NCBI GenBank assembly: GCA_943787465.1
Contig: CALSMN010000008.1
Span: 1-64,000, forward strand
Length of the DNA: 64,000 nt
Direction of reading: 5' to 3'
DNA from: an uncultured Bacteroidia bacterium
GTDB taxonomy: Bacteria; Bacteroidota; Bacteroidia; NS11-12g; UBA9320
Positions 29,572 to 38,168 of this stretch are shown piece by piece. Position 1 is the stretch's first letter. Each line of letters opens with the position of its first letter. Under the pieces are notes generated by a model. It had not been told where the DNA came from, ran no database searches, and saw only the letters and a program-made list of their open reading frames with translations. The position numbers were made by a program, and so were the translations under genes.

Positions 29572-31197
29572 TTATTGAAATAATGATGGATCTGGATAAG
29601 TTGTTAAGTTGGGAGCAAGTTGTGTTTCTTCCAACGATAAAGGAAGCCATAAGTGGTTATCTGAAAAATTTGACTCTTTATCTCCATCACCAGTAAATAA
29701 ACTACTATTTGCTCTCCCAGAACGAACGAGATCAAACCATCGGTCTCCTTCACAAGCTAGTTCTGATCTCCGCTCATACCAAATCAAATCAAGCAAATTC
29801 CATCCTTCCTGACTCATCACTGTAGTTGCATTTCTAAAATTACCAGTATTATCACCAGGTCCTGCAGCTCTTTCTCTAACCATATCAATATACTGAATTG
29901 CATCACCATCAGAACCTCCACTTCGATGAATGGACTCTGCTAACATTAATAAAACATCAGCATAGCGGAAAACTTGAGAATTTTGAGATTTAGTTAAATG
30001 TTCATTTCCGCCATTGATATTAGTACCTGCATATGCTTTAAAATTCGGATACTTTTCTTGCCAATATCCAGTATAATCAACAGGATTGCTCTGTGTTTCA
30101 TCTATCACTGTATTGCAAGATAAATTAGAATCAGCGATTTCTTTTGCTAATTCTTCATTGGATGCGATTGCTACATTTCTTCTAAATGTATCATCTGCAA
30201 GGAAATGATTCCATAAACTTGATGTAACCATCATAAATCCCCATCCAGCTTCATATCTTGGGTGACTGGCACATAATCCTCGAATTCCACAAAGTTGAAT
30301 CATTCCATTTCCATCTACACTCTCAAATGATCCCCAATCACTTGACCATAATGCATTATGTTGAATTTCAAAAACAGATTCTTGGGTATTTCTTACATTA
30401 AATGAGAATATATTTCGCATATCGTCCTCTAATTGATAAATACCTAAATCTACTACTTGTTGGAAAGCATCAGCAGCTTTACCAAATAATGCAGGATCAT
30501 CATTTTTTAAATCTGCCCAATACAAGTATGCTTTTCCCATCAAAGTTAAAGCTGCTCCTTTTGTAGCTCTACCTTCTTCACCCGCTTTTGGTGTAAGTGG
30601 TAGTTTAGCTGCAGCAGCTTCACAATCATTTACAACTTGCTGCATTAACGCTGACATAGAACTTCTTTTCAGGTTGATATCATCAGGGTTTAACATTTGG
30701 GTAACCACTGGGACAGGTCCAAAGTGCTTAAATAATTCAAAATGATAGTATGCACGCAAGAATAGAGCTTCTGCTTTGTATACATCAACTACTGGTGACT
30801 CTACTTCTGAAAGTTCAAGAAGTGCATTTGCTCTGCTTATACCAATGTAGTTTCTTCTATACATCGGATGAATTACTGTATTAGTATTAGTGTTGGTGAA
30901 GTCATCAAATTCTTGCCATCCAGGTTGATCATTATTAGTTGCATCACCTCCAGCGTTAGCATTATCTGATCTTATTTCACCATACATCGTTGGTGAAATC
31001 CATTGCCCAAAACCCATGGACCATCCTATAGGGTCATAGACTCCTATAAGGGCTGCACCAATTTGATTTTCAGTTTTATAATAGTTGTTAGATAGAAACT
31101 CATTGACAGGTTCTACTTCTAAATTTTCTTTCTTACAGGATACAATAAGTATGCTGCAAACACTTAAAGTTAAAAGATATTTAAATAATTTTTTCAT
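29572..31197 (-). CDS. susD: SusD/RagB-like outer membrane lipoprotein (pair 2)
   Basis: 541 residues. Lipoprotein signal with lipobox Cys21 (SILIVSC). SusD hallmarks: N-terminal VNEFLSNNYYKTENQIGAALIG, TPR-like helices (AEALFLRAYYHFELFKHFGP), and C-terminal YADVLLMLAESIHRSG and ERRSELACEGDRWFDLVR. It caps the SusC transporter and holds glycans. 12 bases after susC2. The substrate is inferred from neighbours (beta-glucan). Confidence 0.93.
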   Translation of the reverse strand: MKKLFKYLLTLSVCSILIVSCKKENLEVEPVNEFLSNNYYKTENQIGAALIGVYDPIGWSMGFGQWISPTMYGEIRSDNANAGGDATNNDQPGWQEFDDFTNTNTNTVIHPMYRRNYIGISRANALLELSEVESPVVDVYKAEALFLRAYYHFELFKHFGPVPVVTQMLNPDDINLKRSSMSALMQQVVNDCEAAAAKLPLTPKAGEEGRATKGAALTLMGKAYLYWADLKNDDPALFGKAADAFQQVVDLGIYQLEDDMRNIFSFNVRNTQESVFEIQHNALWSSDWGSFESVDGNGMIQLCGIRGLCASHPRYEAGWGFMMVTSSLWNHFLADDTFRRNVAIASNEELAKEIADSNLSCNTVIDETQSNPVDYTGYWQEKYPNFKAYAGTNINGGNEHLTKSQNSQVFRYADVLLMLAESIHRSGGSDGDAIQYIDMVRERAAGPGDNTGNFRNATTVMSQEGWNLLDLIWYERRSELACEGDRWFDLVRSGRANSSLFTGDGDKESNFSDNHLWLPLSLEETQLAPNLTTYPDPSLFQ

Positions 31198-31209
31198 GTT
31201 TTTTTTTAT

Positions 31210-34200
31210 TTAAAATGTGATATTTAATCCTCCCCCAATAGAGATATTATTTGGATAGAATCCTTTATCAATTCCAGTGTCTAAAATCCATCCATTGGTT
31301 CCAATGTCTGGATCAAACCCACGATAGTTTGTTAATGTAAAAAGATTTGTACCAGTAAGGTAGATCTTAAGGTTCTGAACTTTTGCTTTTTCTAACCACT
31401 CTTTGGGCACATTCCATCCAAATTGAAGATTTCTTAATCGAAGGAATGTCCCATCTTCCACATAAAAATCGGATGGACGTTGATTACCATTAAGGTCAGA
31501 TGAAGTTAATCTTGGGAGTTCTGAAGATGGATTTTCTTCTGTCCATCGATCCAACCAGAATGTTTGATAGTTTCCAAAGGTGATATCAGATCGTTCGTAA
31601 GTTCTATAAATCTGATGACCAATTTGGGAATTAAATACTGTACTGAGGAAAAATCCTTTATAATCAAAATTAAGACTTAAACCAATGATATGCTTTGGCC
31701 ATGGATTGCCTATATCTCCTAAATCGTCAGTATTGATAACACCATCTCCATTTCTATCTACAAACTTGATATCCCCGGGCTTAGCTTTGGGCTGTAGTTT
31801 AGTACCTTCACTATTTACATAGTTGTCAATTTCTTCAGTTGTTTGAAAAATGCCATCGGTAGTATACCCAATAAAATGTCCAACTGAATACCCTTCAGAC
31901 ATTCTTGTAATTGGCGTATTTCGAACAGGCCAAGACCATCCATTTAGGTACCCTGCATCTCCCGCAACTTGAATAACTTCATTTCTGAAATGGGTATAGT
32001 TCAAGTTAGTATTAATTTTGATTGCTCGAAATCTGGTTTGGTATCCTATAGAGGCTTCTATCCCTCGGTTTCTTATTTCACCAAGATTTGATATAGGATT
32101 ATTGGTAGCACCAATATATCCAGGTATATTTTGCTCCATCAAAAGGTCTCTAGTCTTTTTCTGATAAATATCAAGTTCTAAAGAAAGTTTGTTGTTAAAC
32201 ATACTCATTTCCACACCAAAATCTAGTTGCTCACTCTCTTCCCATTTTACATTTGGATTGGGAGGTCCGGCTAAAGCAGTCCCTGTATTTAGTGCTTGAT
32301 TTGAAGTGCCAAAAGCATAGGTGTATATATTTTGAACACGTGTAACATAACTTAAAGGCGAAATACGGTCAGAACCGTTAATACCCCAAGAAGCTCTTAA
32401 TTTTAAAAAACTAATATGATTTGAATTGAAGAAGTCTTCTTTATCTACAACCCAACCTAATGCAGCTGAAGGAAAGACACCAAAACGATTATTTTCTCCA
32501 AAGTTAGACGACCCATCTCTTCGTACAGTTGCTGTGAATAGGTATTTTTCATCAAAGTTGTATATTATTCTTCCAAATGTACTGATAAGGAAGTAGTCGA
32601 CATTTGCGGATCCATATGCAAGATCCAAGGTGTCTTGACCTGCATCTAAATAATGGAAATTGGGATTGAATGCTGCATCAGCAGGAATATTTGAGGTAGA
32701 TCCACCCAACTGTCTAAATTGGTTGTGTCTATACGTAGTTCCTAGTAAGACATCAAAATTATGTTTTTCGTTTAAAGTCGTATTGTAATTGATGGTATTT
32801 TCCCACTGTATTCCTTGAAAATTTCCAGAACCTTGCGATACATCATTGGTTAAGTTCATTGCTGATGGGTGCAAGTTGTATGAAGGAGTGAAAGTTCTGA
32901 AATCGTACCAATTGGCATCAATACCTAAATCTGATTTCATTGTTAAGCCAGGTAATGGGTTTATTTCTAAATAGATGTTTCCTAAAATTTGATCCGATTT
33001 GCCATCGCCATTTATCAAAAATAGACGACTCATTGGGTTGATATATTCTTTCTGAACCCAAGGAGATTGAGCAAAACCAAATTGAGCATCAGGGTCTAGA
33101 ACTGGTGTGATAGGATCGTATGCAAAAGCGTCACTTTGTATGCCTCCAAAAGCATTATTAGTTCCAATATTATTATTAATGGTTCTGTTCAGATATAAAC
33201 TATTGCCTACTGTAATGTAATCTTTAATTTTTTTTGTCGAATTTACTCGAAAAGCATATCGTTTGTAATTGGATTTTTCGCCTCCAATTACGCCATTTTG
33301 ATCCCAATAATCTAGAGAAATGTAGGAGTTTTTGAGTGAGGCAGTAACTCTGTGGTTTATCATACTAGCAGGATTGAATATTTCTTCCATCCAATTAGTA
33401 TTATGTATGAGTGGATCACCTACTTCAGGAAATCCAAGTCGGTTTAGCGCAACCTCTTGTCTTGCATTTCTATATTTTTCACGAGTAAGCATAACATAAT
33501 CTTCCGAACCAAGCATTTCAGGTAATCTCCATGGTTGAGAATTCAAGTAACTCATACCGTAAGTAAACGTTCCTGCTTCAGCATTACTGCCACTTTTAGT
33601 AGTTATTATAACTACTCCATTTGCAGCTCTAGCACCATAAATTGCTCCAGAAGCTGCATCTTTGAGAACATCGATGGATTCAACATCATTGGGGTTAATA
33701 TTATCAATATTACCTACCTGAATACCATCTACAATATATAGCGGTGAGTTATCACCATTAGTACTGACACCTCGTATGAGTAATGATTTACTTGCTCCAG
33801 GTTGACCGCTAGATTCGTTTATTATAATACCGGCCATTTGGCCTTCCATAGTAGAAGCCACATCAGGAAGAGCAATGCCCTCTAATTGTTTAGATTCAAT
33901 TTTAGAAACGGAACCAGTAGATACTTTCTTTTTTTGTCTACCATATCCCACGACTACAAGTTCATCAAATTGATTTAATATTTCGGAGATAGATATTTTA
34001 ATGGTATTATATGAGTTTATGGTTACCGTTTTTTTAGAGTAACCAACATAGGTTACGTCAATTTTGACGGGCAGTTTTTGAACAGTAAGTGTAAAATTTC
34101 CATTTTCATCAGTAATTGCTCCGATCGATGTGCCAACTATTTGAACACTTGCTCCGAGTAATACTTCTCCAGACTCATTATCTACTATCTGACCTTGAAT

Positions 34201-34296
34201 ATTTCCAGTTTGTCCATAAGAAAAAATGGGTATAAATGCCAAGATAAGTAGAATAATTTTAAAAGGTCTTTGTAAATAGCTTGTAAAAACATTCAT
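31210..34296 (-). CDS. susC: SusC/RagA-type TonB-linked outer membrane transporter (pair 2)
   Basis: 1028 residues. Signal peptide (ending FSYGQ), a CarboxypepD_reg-like domain (about 32-112; GNIQGQIVDNESGEVLLGAS), a plug domain (DELVVVGYGRQKK, DVESIDVLKDAASGAIYGARAANGV) and a 22-strand-type beta barrel ending NISIGGGLNITF. It imports oligosaccharides with its SusD partner, driven by TonB. It is separated from the upstream T9SS gene by a perfect 22-bp hairpin, so it likely has its own promoter or is attenuated. Confidence 0.95.
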   Translation of the reverse strand: MNVFTSYLQRPFKIILLILAFIPIFSYGQTGNIQGQIVDNESGEVLLGASVQIVGTSIGAITDENGNFTLTVQKLPVKIDVTYVGYSKKTVTINSYNTIKISISEILNQFDELVVVGYGRQKKKVSTGSVSKIESKQLEGIALPDVASTMEGQMAGIIINESSGQPGASKSLLIRGVSTNGDNSPLYIVDGIQVGNIDNINPNDVESIDVLKDAASGAIYGARAANGVVIITTKSGSNAEAGTFTYGMSYLNSQPWRLPEMLGSEDYVMLTREKYRNARQEVALNRLGFPEVGDPLIHNTNWMEEIFNPASMINHRVTASLKNSYISLDYWDQNGVIGGEKSNYKRYAFRVNSTKKIKDYITVGNSLYLNRTINNNIGTNNAFGGIQSDAFAYDPITPVLDPDAQFGFAQSPWVQKEYINPMSRLFLINGDGKSDQILGNIYLEINPLPGLTMKSDLGIDANWYDFRTFTPSYNLHPSAMNLTNDVSQGSGNFQGIQWENTINYNTTLNEKHNFDVLLGTTYRHNQFRQLGGSTSNIPADAAFNPNFHYLDAGQDTLDLAYGSANVDYFLISTFGRIIYNFDEKYLFTATVRRDGSSNFGENNRFGVFPSAALGWVVDKEDFFNSNHISFLKLRASWGINGSDRISPLSYVTRVQNIYTYAFGTSNQALNTGTALAGPPNPNVKWEESEQLDFGVEMSMFNNKLSLELDIYQKKTRDLLMEQNIPGYIGATNNPISNLGEIRNRGIEASIGYQTRFRAIKINTNLNYTHFRNEVIQVAGDAGYLNGWSWPVRNTPITRMSEGYSVGHFIGYTTDGIFQTTEEIDNYVNSEGTKLQPKAKPGDIKFVDRNGDGVINTDDLGDIGNPWPKHIIGLSLNFDYKGFFLSTVFNSQIGHQIYRTYERSDITFGNYQTFWLDRWTEENPSSELPRLTSSDLNGNQRPSDFYVEDGTFLRLRNLQFGWNVPKEWLEKAKVQNLKIYLTGTNLFTLTNYRGFDPDIGTNGWILDTGIDKGFYPNNISIGGGLNITF

Positions 34297-34349
34297 AAAT
34301 TTTCAGGTTATTTGGGTTGAATTAATTTTTGATAAAAAAGGTTCAATAA

Positions 34350-34397
34350 GGACCAAAAAAAAGATTTTCATAACAATGAAAATCTTTTTTTTGGTCC
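34350..34397 (-). terminator. Perfect 22-bp-arm hairpin between duplicated-domain gene and susC
   Basis: Arms at 34350-34371 and 34376-34397 are fully complementary with a 4-base AACA loop. Each arm contains GGACC, an A8/T8 run and GATTTTCAT. It sits 17 bases after the 430-residue gene's stop codon and 54 bases before the susC start. It works as a terminator in either direction. Confidence 0.85.
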
Positions 34398-34413
34398 ATT
34401 CAGCTATCGATGA

Positions 34414-35706
34414 TTAATCTAATATTAATCGTTTAACAGAAGTTTTATTGTCAGTCATAACCTGAACCATATAAATTCCTCTATTTAATGAGGATACATT
34501 AACCGTTTGATTGGAGGTGATTTCTGAGGAAGTGTATACAATTTTTCCAGTTATATCCAAGATAGTAACATTTGTCAACCGCTCATCAGAAGTGACATTG
34601 ATTTCATTTGTAGCTGGATTTGGATAAACGTTAAATAAATTTCTATCAACGGTTTTAACGCTTCCTTGATCTGCTTCTTTGTTAAAAACAAAATGCCAGA
34701 ATCCTCCACCAAAATTGATGTCAATAGTCATGGTCATTCCATCATTAGAAAATGCAACAGGGTAAGAGATAGATGCAACAGCATCAGCAGGATTAGTAAG
34801 TTCGCCATTGTTGTGAACTTTAGCTAAACCTAAATAAGCGCCAGTACCTTCGATAGTTACTTCGCTAGTTGATTCATCAAAAGACCACGTAGCAATAGCA
34901 GATCCATCGTGAGGAGCTACTGGTGTTGCACAGCCTTCAGCTGCAGCACCTTGCCAAGTTTCGATCCAAGTTTGATCTCCAACAACATTTTCAAAAGATC
35001 CATCAGCGTTGAAAACGTATTCGTCATCGAAAAGGCAAGCTCTCGTAGTTACATCAGCTTCGGTGTTAGACCACCAGCCGAAATCTCCTTCAGTAGGACC
35101 CACTGCTAAAGCTTGAGCAACTGGAGCAAGCTTCCAAGTTCCGTCTACTGAACCAGTTTCTTGTGCTGCTTCTTTGTTAAATACAAAATGCCAGAATCCT
35201 CCACCAAAATTGATGTCAATAGTCATGGTCATTCCATCATTAGAAAATGCAACAGGGTAAGAGATAGATGCAACAGCATCAGCAGGATTAGTAAGTTCGC
35301 CATTGTTGTGAACTTTAGCTAAACCTAAATAAGCGCCAGCACCTTCGATAGTTACTTCGCTAGTTGATTCATCAAAAGACCACGTAGCAATAGCAGATCC
35401 ATCGTGAGGAGCTACTGGTGTTGCACAGCCTTCAGCTGCAGCACCTTGCCAAGTTTCGATCCAAGTTTGATCTCCAACAACATTTTCAAAAGATCCATCA
35501 GCGTTGAAAACGTATTCGTCATCAAAAAGGCAAGCTCTCGTAGTTACATCAGCTTCGGTGTTAGACCACCAGCCGAAATCTCCTTCAGTAGGGCCTACTG
35601 CTAAAGCTTGAGCAACTGGAGCAAGTTTCCAAGTTCCTTCAACCTGACCAAAAGCAGTAGAAAAAGAAACTGTTGCTAATAAAAATAATAAGTAAATTTT
35701 TTTCAT
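34414..35706 (-). CDS. Secreted T9SS protein with two near-identical glycan-binding-like domains
   Basis: 430 residues. Signal peptide (about 1-20, ending TAFGQ). Two tandem copies of a 165-residue unit start at VEGTWKLAPVAQALAVGP (about 22) and VDGTWKLAPVAQALAVGP (about 187). The C-terminus is a T9SS type A sorting domain (VYPNPATNEINVT ... VKRLILD). The copies differ by only about two residues. Each unit shares its pattern (W-x-GVGP, FDDEYVFNADGSF, aromatic C-terminal strand GGGFWHFVFNK) with the C-terminal domain of the PKD lipoprotein at 41556-42440. Its place in the PUL and its secretion suggest surface beta-glucan binding. No catalytic motif seen. Divergent from the NUDIX regulator. Confidence 0.8.
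   Translation of the reverse strand: MKKIYLLFLLATVSFSTAFGQVEGTWKLAPVAQALAVGPTEGDFGWWSNTEADVTTRACLFDDEYVFNADGSFENVVGDQTWIETWQGAAAEGCATPVAPHDGSAIATWSFDESTSEVTIEGAGAYLGLAKVHNNGELTNPADAVASISYPVAFSNDGMTMTIDINFGGGFWHFVFNKEAAQETGSVDGTWKLAPVAQALAVGPTEGDFGWWSNTEADVTTRACLFDDEYVFNADGSFENVVGDQTWIETWQGAAAEGCATPVAPHDGSAIATWSFDESTSEVTIEGTGAYLGLAKVHNNGELTNPADAVASISYPVAFSNDGMTMTIDINFGGGFWHFVFNKEADQGSVKTVDRNLFNVYPNPATNEINVTSDERLTNVTILDITGKIVYTSSEITSNQTVNVSSLNRGIYMVQVMTDNKTSVKRLILD
34669..35645. repeat. 495-bp tandem duplication inside the T9SS gene
   Basis: About 34669-35150 repeats at about 35164-35645 with a 495-bp period. By eye I find only about six base differences, e.g. GTACC/GCACC and GGACCC/GGGCCT, mostly silent. 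This indicates a very recent in-frame duplication or continuing gene conversion. Confidence 0.9.
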
Positions 35707-35728
35707 GTGTTTATGTATTTTAATTGTT

Positions 35729-35769
35729 CAAAGCTAAATAAAAAACTTTAAGTAAAAAATACTATAAGT
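35729..35769 (-). promoter_or_regulatory. Promoter and operator-like repeats of the duplicated-domain gene
   Basis: The minus strand has TAGCTTTG (35729-35736), a good -7 element. ACTTTAAGT (35745-35753) lies in the spacer and ACTATAAGT (35761-35769) just upstream of the -33 position, 16 bp apart. Both are near-palindromes and sit between this gene and the divergent NUDIX regulator. ACTATAAGT recurs upstream of susC1. Confidence 0.5.
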
Positions 35770-35816
35770 TATTTTTTCGATTAATTTTGAATTGATATTA
35801 TTAACAAATTATCAGG

Positions 35817-36542
35817 ATGAATTCGCCAAGCAATTTCTTTATTTCCGAAAATAATGTGCCGTTTATCGACTACTTCAAGTTTGGTATATCGGTAGATTGT
35901 GTCATTTTTGGATACAGCAAAGGAAGAGTTCGCATATTGTTAATTGAACGTGATGCTGATCCATTCAAAAACAGTTGGGCTTTACCGGGAGATCTAGTCT
36001 CCTTAAATTCCAATTTGGATGATGCAGCTAATGATGTGCTAAAAAATTTAACGGGTATAGACAATATTTTCATGGAACAGTTCTATTCATTTGGTGAAAT
36101 GGACCGTCATCCTGCAGGAAGAGTAGTTACCGTAGGTTATTATTCTCTTGTAGAAAATAAAAATTATAATCCAGTTGCTTCTTCTTGGGCAAAATCAATA
36201 CAATGGTTTGATATATACAATTTGCCTGAATTAGCTTTTGATCATAAAAAAATAGTTATGCGCGGTATTCAAACATTGAAACGAAGGGTGAGATATCGTC
36301 CTGTGGGTTTTGAATTATTGCCAGTAAAATTTACACTAACTGAATTGCAAGATTTATACGAGGCATTACTTGACTCCAAGTTTGATAAACCCAACTTTAG
36401 AAAGAAAATATTAAGTATGGATCTATTGATACCTTTGAATGAAACTCAAGGAAATGTCTCACATAGACCAGCAAAACTGTATAAATTTGACGAAAAAAGA
36501 TACGAACTCCTCAAAGATGATGGATTTGTTTTTGATATCTAG
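35817..36542 (+). CDS. NUDIX-type transcriptional regulator (NrtR/AraR-like)
   Basis: 241 residues. N-terminal NUDIX-fold domain (VDCVIFGYSKGRVRILLIERDADPF, NSWALPGDLVSL) and C-terminal winged-helix domain (ELLPVKFTLTELQDLYEALL ... NFRKKILSM) as in NrtR-family repressors. The Nudix box is degraded: where REXXEEXG is expected it reads DDAANDVLKNLTG, so hydrolysis is unlikely and the fold probably senses a ligand. In Bacteroidota such proteins control sugar-use genes. It heads a plus-strand operon with the sodium symporter and GH3, and is divergent from the PUL secreted-protein gene. The ligand is inferred to be a sugar or sugar phosphate. Confidence 0.85.
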   Translation: MNSPSNFFISENNVPFIDYFKFGISVDCVIFGYSKGRVRILLIERDADPFKNSWALPGDLVSLNSNLDDAANDVLKNLTGIDNIFMEQFYSFGEMDRHPAGRVVTVGYYSLVENKNYNPVASSWAKSIQWFDIYNLPELAFDHKKIVMRGIQTLKRRVRYRPVGFELLPVKFTLTELQDLYEALLDSKFDKPNFRKKILSMDLLIPLNETQGNVSHRPAKLYKFDEKRYELLKDDGFVFDI

Positions 36543-36565
36543 AAATAAAATTAACAAAAAAACCT

Positions 36566-38152
36566 ATGCAAATACTGTCATTTATAAGCTTCACCCTATT
36601 GGTAGCTATCATATCCTATTACAAGAGCAGAAAAAATGATGAAAATACATCTGATGGATATTTCCTAGGGGGTAGAAGTCTTACAGGTATTGTCATTGCA
36701 GGTTCATTGTTACTCACTAATTTGTCTACCGAACAAATTGTAGGTTTAAATGGTGCAGCATTCAAAGAAGGAATTTTAGTAATGGCATGGGAAACGCTTG
36801 CAGCTATAGCGATGGTCATTACGGCTTTTTTCTTATTGCCCCGATATCTTAAAGGTGGTATTACTACGGTACCTCAGTTTCTGGAACGTAGATATGATAA
36901 AATGACACGGACTATTGCATCAGGATTGTTTTTGACTGGGTATGCTGTCATTTTGCTTCCCATCGTGCTTTATTCTGGCGCACTTGCTATCAATTCCATG
37001 TTTGATTTTCCTGAATTAATGGGTGTATCTAAAGACAGTGCGCTATGGATTACCGTCTGGGCCATAGGTATTATTGGAGCAATATATGCCATTTTTGGTG
37101 GGTTAAAGGCTGTGGCTGTATCGGACACCATTAATGCTATTGGGCTTTTGATAGGTGGTTTAATGATACCTGTTTTTGGTCTATTAGCTGTAGGTAAAGG
37201 AAATATGTTAACTGGAATACATACATTAGTTGAGTCTAATCCAGATAAGTTTGTTTCTGTTGGTGGTCCAGAATCATCTATTCCGTTTGGTACTATTTTT
37301 ACAGGAATGATGTTAGTTCAATTATTCTATTGGGGAACCAATCAAGCCATCATTCAGCGTGCCTTGGGCGCTAAGGATTTAAGAGAAGGCCAAAAAGGAT
37401 TACTGTATGCTGCGGTTTTAAAAATTTTAGGTCCTCTTATTGTTGTTTTGCCCGGAATTATTGCTTTTCATATGTTTGGAAATTCATTAATAAATCCAGA
37501 TGAAGCATACCCACTCTTAGTAAAAAGTGTATTGCCTACTGTTTTGGTTGGTTTTTTTGCGGCGGTATTATTCGGTGCTATTCTGAGTTCGTTTAACTCT
37601 GCTCTTAATAGTTCGGTGACACTTTTTGGATTAGACATCTACAAAGAATATATCAATAAAGAAGCGAATGAAAAGACAACCGTAAAGGCAGGTAAATTAT
37701 TTGGAACGATACTCGCTATTATTTCTATGTGTATTGCTCCGCTGCTGATTCATGCTTCAGATGGATTATTTGCATATTTACAAGAGGTAAATGGTATTTA
37801 TAGTATTCCTATTCTAACGATTATTGTTGTTGGATATTCGACTAAATTTGTCCCTGCAATAGCTGCAAAAATTGGTATAATATCCGGGTCTATTCTTTAT
37901 GTTATTAGCCAGTTTATTATCAAGCCCTACGTGATAGGTGCAAATGACTATCCTCATTTTTTACATATCATGGCCATTTTATTTGTATTGAATGTAATGA
38001 TCATGCTAATTATAGGTAAGCTATATCCTCGTGAAATAGAATACACTCAAAAATACACCGAGCAAGTTGATATCAGACCATGGAAGTATGCTTTAGTTAC
38101 GGGAGTTGTGATATGCGTTGTTGTCATTTCTAGTTTTATTTATTTTTCTTAA
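36566..38152 (+). CDS. Sodium:solute symporter (SSS family), probable glucose/galactose transporter
   Basis: 528 residues with about 13-14 membrane helices. SSS motifs: DGYFLGGRSLTGIVIAGSLLL and LSTEQIVGLNGAAF near the N-terminus, YAIFGGLKAVAVSDTINAIG, and GAILSSFNSALNSSVTLFGLDIYK. This is close to the SglT/SLC5 sugar branch. It lies between the NUDIX regulator (23-base gap) and the GH3 beta-glucosidase (16-base gap), so it likely brings in glucose released in the periplasm. Confidence 0.88.
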   Translation: MQILSFISFTLLVAIISYYKSRKNDENTSDGYFLGGRSLTGIVIAGSLLLTNLSTEQIVGLNGAAFKEGILVMAWETLAAIAMVITAFFLLPRYLKGGITTVPQFLERRYDKMTRTIASGLFLTGYAVILLPIVLYSGALAINSMFDFPELMGVSKDSALWITVWAIGIIGAIYAIFGGLKAVAVSDTINAIGLLIGGLMIPVFGLLAVGKGNMLTGIHTLVESNPDKFVSVGGPESSIPFGTIFTGMMLVQLFYWGTNQAIIQRALGAKDLREGQKGLLYAAVLKILGPLIVVLPGIIAFHMFGNSLINPDEAYPLLVKSVLPTVLVGFFAAVLFGAILSSFNSALNSSVTLFGLDIYKEYINKEANEKTTVKAGKLFGTILAIISMCIAPLLIHASDGLFAYLQEVNGIYSIPILTIIVVGYSTKFVPAIAAKIGIISGSILYVISQFIIKPYVIGANDYPHFLHIMAILFVLNVMIMLIIGKLYPREIEYTQKYTEQVDIRPWKYALVTGVVICVVVISSFIYFS

Positions 38153-38168
38153 ATTTAATTTTTTTTTC

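Noticed and set aside
34414-35706. CRISPR-like or IS explanation for the long repeat
   Set aside because: The repeat is in-frame coding sequence with only two copies and no spacers or terminal inverted repeats.
38118-38168. Upstream extension of the GH3 protein into the symporter gene
   Set aside because: ATG 38169 yields a normal signal peptide; the extension is hydrophobic read-through of the symporter end.
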